Shown in pieces: positions 36,885-40,932 of a DNA stretch of 40,932 nucleotides. The position numbers were made by a program, and so were the translations under genes. Origin of the DNA: an alpha proteobacterium SCGC AAA288-N07 (GTDB taxonomy: Bacteria; Pseudomonadota; Alphaproteobacteria; Pelagibacterales; Pelagibacteraceae); the NCBI GenBank assembly GCA_000513055.1, contig AZYB01000007.1, positions 1 through 40,932 of the forward strand, in the 5' to 3' direction. The first letter of the stretch is position 1, and the number at the start of each line of letters is the position of its first letter. The notes under the pieces are model-generated. The model was given only the letters and a program-made list of their open reading frames with translations. It ran no database searches and was not told where the DNA came from.

Positions 36885-36965
36885 ATGAAAGTAATATCAA
36901 GTGGAAGAACTAGAAGACGCCATAAAAAACACAAGAGAACAAAGAAAAAGAAAAAAAGAAAATGA
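36885..36965 (+). CDS. Putative 26-aa highly basic microprotein
   Basis: MKVISSGRTRRRHKKHKRTKKKKKRK*; SD AAAGGAG upstream of ATG; its stop overlaps the ATG of the next gene (ATGA at 36962-36965). Confidence 0.6.
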   Translation: MKVISSGRTRRRHKKHKRTKKKKKRK

Positions 36966-37888
36966 AAACAGGTATTATAACAACCAATACCTACTTAAAT
37001 CATAACACCGGCCAAGGGCATCCTGAAAGAGCAGATCGTGTAACAGTTGTTATTGATCATTTAAAAAAGGTTAAATCTAAAGATTTAATTTGGAAAAAAC
37101 CTACAAAATTTGATCTTAAATATTTAGCTTTAGCTCATGATAAAAACTACTTGGATAACGTAAAAGACTCTTTTCCAAAGCAAGGATTAAATTTTTTAGA
37201 TGGAGATACTATTGTCTCACCTGGCAGCAAAGAAGCAACACGGGATGCTGTCGGTTCAATTTTAACGGCTATCGATGGGGTAATGAAAAAAGATTTCAAT
37301 AATGCTTTTTGTGCAGTCAGGCCTCCTGGACATCATGCTGAAAAACAAAAGGCCATGGGATTTTGCGTTTATAATAATATTGCAGTTGGTGCTTATTATT
37401 TACTGGAAAAATATAATTTAAAAAAAGTTGCCATTATTGATTTTGATGTTCATCATGGCAACGGCACACAGGATATTTTCTATGATAATGAAAAAGTTCT
37501 CTATATTTCATCACACCAATACCCTTATTACCCAGGTTCAGGGGCTGCAAATGAAAAGGGCAATAAAGACAATGTCCTGAATGTACCTCTAAGTGCCGGT
37601 ACACAATCGCATGAATTTTTAAATGCTTATGAGAGTATCTTTAAAAAACTCAAAGAATTTAAGCCTGAATTCATTTTATTATCTGCTGGATTTGATGCCC
37701 ATAAAGATGATCCTTTGGCGCAAATCAACTTAGAATCTAAAGATTATTACACCCTTACAAAAAGAATATTAGATTTTGCAAAAAAGCTTTGCGATGGAAA
37801 GGTGGTCTCTATTTTAGAAGGTGGTTACGATCTAAATGCCTTAAAAGAAAGTGTTGATTACCACGTAAAATCATTAATGGAATCATAG
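36962..37888 (+). CDS. Histone deacetylase / acetylpolyamine amidohydrolase family protein
   Basis: GHPERADR, VRPPGHHAEKQKAMGFCVYNNIAV, IIDFDVHHGNGTQDIFY, LLSAGFDAHKDDPL, LEGGYD. Confidence 0.94.
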   Translation: MKTGIITTNTYLNHNTGQGHPERADRVTVVIDHLKKVKSKDLIWKKPTKFDLKYLALAHDKNYLDNVKDSFPKQGLNFLDGDTIVSPGSKEATRDAVGSILTAIDGVMKKDFNNAFCAVRPPGHHAEKQKAMGFCVYNNIAVGAYYLLEKYNLKKVAIIDFDVHHGNGTQDIFYDNEKVLYISSHQYPYYPGSGAANEKGNKDNVLNVPLSAGTQSHEFLNAYESIFKKLKEFKPEFILLSAGFDAHKDDPLAQINLESKDYYTLTKRILDFAKKLCDGKVVSILEGGYDLNALKESVDYHVKSLMES

Positions 37889-37890
37889 GT

Positions 37891-38628
37891 TCAATAAGAA
37901 ATTTTTGTTAAGTAAAGTCCGCAAGAAGGAGCTGGACGAGCACAATTAGAACGTTTTTTTAATTTAAATGCATTTTTAAAATCATCTAGTTTCCATTTAC
38001 CTTCGCCCAAATACTTGATGCAACCAACCATAGATCTAACCTGTTGTTGTAAGAAAGATTCGGAAGTAAATTTAAGAATTATTCTCTCATTATTTTTTTT
38101 GATTGAAATTTTTTTTAAAGTTTTGATTGGAGACTTTGCGCCACATGAAGAAGCACGAAATGTTGAAAAATCATGGGTTCCCAATAATAATTTTGCTCCT
38201 TTTTTCATAGCATTTAAATCTAATTTTTTCCTAATATGCCATGCTTTGTTTTTTTGCAAAGCCAAAGGAGATTGTCTATTGATAATCACATATTGATAGG
38301 TTCTTTTTTTTGCATCAAATCTTGAATGAAATTTATTATTTGTTTTTTTTATATTTAAGATAGTTACTGAATTATTTCCAATATATTGATTAACACCTAG
38401 TATAAAATTTTTTTTCTTTATTTTTCTTTTTAAATCAAAATGAGCAATTTGACCAATGGCATGGACTCCGGCATCTGTTCTACCCGCTCCTGTTATAGTT
38501 ACTTTTTCCCTGGAAAATTGAAATATTGCCTTTTGCAGTATTTCCTGAATTGAAAGGCCATTTTTTTGATACTGCCAGCCAACAAAGTTGGTACCATCAT
38601 ATTCAACTTTAATTTGATATCTTTGCAT
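37891..38628 (-). CDS. truA: tRNA pseudouridine(38-40) synthase
   Basis: VEYDGTNFVGWQYQ, TGAGRTDAGVHAIGQIAHF, FLQQQVRSMVGCI. Confidence 0.96.
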   Translation of the reverse strand: MQRYQIKVEYDGTNFVGWQYQKNGLSIQEILQKAIFQFSREKVTITGAGRTDAGVHAIGQIAHFDLKRKIKKKNFILGVNQYIGNNSVTILNIKKTNNKFHSRFDAKKRTYQYVIINRQSPLALQKNKAWHIRKKLDLNAMKKGAKLLLGTHDFSTFRASSCGAKSPIKTLKKISIKKNNERIILKFTSESFLQQQVRSMVGCIKYLGEGKWKLDDFKNAFKLKKRSNCARPAPSCGLYLTKISY

Positions 38629-39555
38629 TTAAGATAAAAGCAAATCTTTTTTTATTTTGGAACCTAATAAAAACTCTGCTGCTTTTTGTTTGCTTTTCCC
38701 TTGTCTTTGAATCTCTTGGATTGTTATTGATTTATTTCCACATGCGATGGTTAAATTATTATCTAAAACTGATCCTGGTTGACCTTTCAAATCTGATAAG
38801 GTGGCTTTTAATACTTTATATCTTTCCCCCTGAAACAAAAACCACGCTCCCGGATTTTGATACAAACCATTGATTTGTGCAATAATTTTAAACGCATCTT
38901 CGTTCCAATTTATCTTGGCTTCTTCTTTGTTTATTTTTTTTGCATAAGTTGCTGTATCATGATCCTGTTCTACAAATTTTGCTTTACCAATTTCGATCAA
39001 ATCAAGACAATCCGAAATAATTTCAGATCCAATTTTAGAAAGTTGATTGGATATATCTTCTGCATTCATTTCATTACTTAATTTAATTTTTTTTTTTAAC
39101 ATCGTTGGTCCAGAATCTAATTTTTCAACAATTTTCATAACACTTATCCCTGTTATCTCATCTAAATTCATTATTGATCTTTGTATAGGCGCAGCTCCCC
39201 TCCATTTTGGTAAAAGAGATGCATGAATATTTATAAATCCATGCTTAGACAAATTTAAAAATTCTTTTGGTATTAATTGCCCATAAGCTACAACAATTAC
39301 AATATCAGCGTTAAGAGATTTAAAATATTTCAATTCTTCTTCATTTTGATTTAAAAAATTTGGATTTCTAATACTTAGGCTAAAACTTTCAGCCAATTTT
39401 TGAATTGGTGATTTATTTATTTTTTGACCTCGCATGGCTTTTTTTGGTGGTTGAGTATACACAGAACATATGGAATATCCCTTTTGATATAAAGACTTTA
39501 GTATTGGCACAGAAAAAAATGGTGTGCCCATAAATACAATTTTTTTGAACATCAA
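38629..39555 (-). CDS. fmt: Methionyl-tRNA formyltransferase
   Basis: IVFMGTPFFSVPIL, VVAYGQLIPKEFL, FINIHASLLPKWRGAAPIQRSI. Confidence 0.96.
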   Translation of the reverse strand: MMFKKIVFMGTPFFSVPILKSLYQKGYSICSVYTQPPKKAMRGQKINKSPIQKLAESFSLSIRNPNFLNQNEEELKYFKSLNADIVIVVAYGQLIPKEFLNLSKHGFINIHASLLPKWRGAAPIQRSIMNLDEITGISVMKIVEKLDSGPTMLKKKIKLSNEMNAEDISNQLSKIGSEIISDCLDLIEIGKAKFVEQDHDTATYAKKINKEEAKINWNEDAFKIIAQINGLYQNPGAWFLFQGERYKVLKATLSDLKGQPGSVLDNNLTIACGNKSITIQEIQRQGKSKQKAAEFLLGSKIKKDLLLS

Positions 39556-39563
39556 TTATTAAA

Positions 39564-40100
39564 TTAGACTACGATTCTTTCTACATTCTCTTTTTTTTGT
39601 TTAGATAGCTTTTTAATAATCATTGCTTTTTTTAATTTAGATAAATAATCTATAAATAATATTCCTTCCAAATGATCAATTTCGTGTTGTATACAAGTTG
39701 CCAAAAGTCCTTCTGCTTTTAGTTCTTGAAAGTCTCCATTATAATCAAGATGTTTAACGTGGCATTTTTTAGGGCGATTAATTTCTGCAAATTGATTTGG
39801 TACTGATAAACAACCTTCTTCATAAGTTAATTTTTCTTCGGATTTCCAAATAATTTCTGGATTTACAAAAAACATGTGATTTTTTTTTGATTTTTTATCC
39901 TTATCTCTATTTATGTCTATTACAATTATTCGTTTATCTACTCCAATTTGAATGGCTGCAAGACCAATGCCAGGAGCGGCATATAAAGTTTCTAACATAT
40001 CATCCATAAGCTTTTGAATATTTTCATCTACATTTTCAACTCTAAGTGATTTTTTCCTTAAAAATTTATTTGGTTCAGTTAATATTTTTCTGATTGCCAT
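39564..40100 (-). CDS. def: Peptide deformylase
   Basis: GIGLAAIQIG, EEGCLSVPNQFAEI, CIQHEIDHLEGILFIDYL. Confidence 0.97.
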   Translation of the reverse strand: MAIRKILTEPNKFLRKKSLRVENVDENIQKLMDDMLETLYAAPGIGLAAIQIGVDKRIIVIDINRDKDKKSKKNHMFFVNPEIIWKSEEKLTYEEGCLSVPNQFAEINRPKKCHVKHLDYNGDFQELKAEGLLATCIQHEIDHLEGILFIDYLSKLKKAMIIKKLSKQKKENVERIVV

Positions 40101-40150
40101 AAAAATTACTGTTTAATATACATTTAATTTTTTATTATTCTAGATCTTAA

Positions 40151-40932
40151 TCAAACTCTGTAAGGTAAAGTTTTGATAATAATATTATTTCTTATTTTCT
40201 TTAAATCTAGTTTATTTAGCGTTGTTGTAATAAAATATAAACTCTCAGGGTCTAAATTTTTTAATTGATCTTCTCCAATAATTTCAATAATTTTTAGTAG
40301 TACTAGTCCTATTTGACCTTGGTTTGATAAGTCAATTAGTCCTCTAGGTATAGTTAATTGATCATTCTGATATCGTTTTTCTAATTTTTTAGGTAATTTT
40401 ATTCCATCAGCTTTTAGAGAGTCCAACAAAATTACATCTTTGGTCGAAAAAAAATATTTTTTATTTTTTTTAATTTTTTTATAAATGTTAATTAAATCAA
40501 CTTCTGCTGTTTCAATTCTATAATCTTCATCTATAAAATATTTAAGTAGTTTTGATTTATGTAAAATTTTGTTGTCGAATTTTATTCTGCCTAAATCTTC
40601 TTTTCCTTCTGTTGGTAAATTAAGTTTAGTTTGATAAAAACCAAGATGCTGAGAGGAAACTTCTTCTTCTTCTATGTATGACAAGATTGAAGATAATTCT
40701 TCGGAGAAAGCATTTTCGATATCGTCTTTTTTAAACAAATTATTTAATAAGATTAGTAAATCAAGTTTTTTTTCTAAATTATCAGAAAGTGATGCACTTT
40801 GATAAAGTAATGCCCTGGCTTTATAGGTTGGAAGAGTTTCATATATTTCTTCTGCATTTAAGAATTGATCAAAACTAAATAAAAATTTTCTATAAATATT
40901 AAATAATTCTTTTTTATTATATAAATTATTAG
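40151..40932 (-). CDS. Conserved-looking hypothetical protein, N-terminus beyond window
   Basis: The frame of the 40151-40738 ORF stays open to the window end (...NNLYNKKELFNIYRKFLFSFDQFLNAEEIYETLPTYKARALLYQSASLSDNLEKKLDLLILLNN-), so the TTG at 40738 is probably not the start. Confidence 0.6.
   Translation of the reverse strand, partial: NNLYNKKELFNIYRKFLFSFDQFLNAEEIYETLPTYKARALLYQSASLSDNLEKKLDLLILLNNLFKKDDIENAFSEELSSILSYIEEEEVSSQHLGFYQTKLNLPTEGKEDLGRIKFDNKILHKSKLLKYFIDEDYRIETAEVDLINIYKKIKKNKKYFFSTKDVILLDSLKADGIKLPKKLEKRYQNDQLTIPRGLIDLSNQGQIGLVLLKIIEIIGEDQLKNLDPESLYFITTTLNKLDLKKIRNNIIIKTLPYRV

Noticed and set aside
36885-36965. Microprotein as bL36 (rpmJ) because of the MKV-SS start, or as bTHX
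   Set aside because: It lacks the L36 zinc ligands and C-terminal motif and lacks the bTHX GKIxRGxYGK core.

Overview
AT-rich, tightly packed bacterial window with alphaproteobacterial, SAR11/Pelagibacterales-like gene order. This lineage call is inferred from gene order and composition, not from a search. Core blocks: kdsD-lptC-lptB; aroA-cmk-rpsA-IHF/HU-pyrF-trpF-trpB-trpA-accD-folC; a trxA / DUF2130 / exonuclease I / PD-(D/E)XK nuclease run; infA-DUF2948-murA-dcd; rpmH-rnpA-yidD-yidC-argB-HAD-dapD-dapE; asparaginase-HDAC family; truA-fmt-def. There are three tRNAs (Thr-TGT, Phe-GAA, Thr-GGT) and a glycosyltransferase/membrane-protein island at about 23.9-28.4 kb. Main points for a second look: (1) trpF-trpB-trpA are full-length ORFs in a conserved operon position, but near-invariant active-site and interface motifs are replaced, including loss of both partners of the alpha-D56/beta-K167 salt bridge; accD, folC, cmk and kdsD in the same block also have odd motifs. 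(2) A 26-aa extremely basic microprotein with a strong SD is ATGA-coupled to a histone-deacetylase-family gene. (3) A 17-aa membrane microprotein with a near-perfect SD lies in an unusual ~1 kb intergenic region that also carries four 11-bp iterons just after a tRNA-Thr. (4) A DUF2130 nuclease-like gene is split by one extra base in an A10 tract. (5) Positions 1-542 are an exact inverted copy of part of trpB, most likely an amplification or assembly chimera at the contig end.
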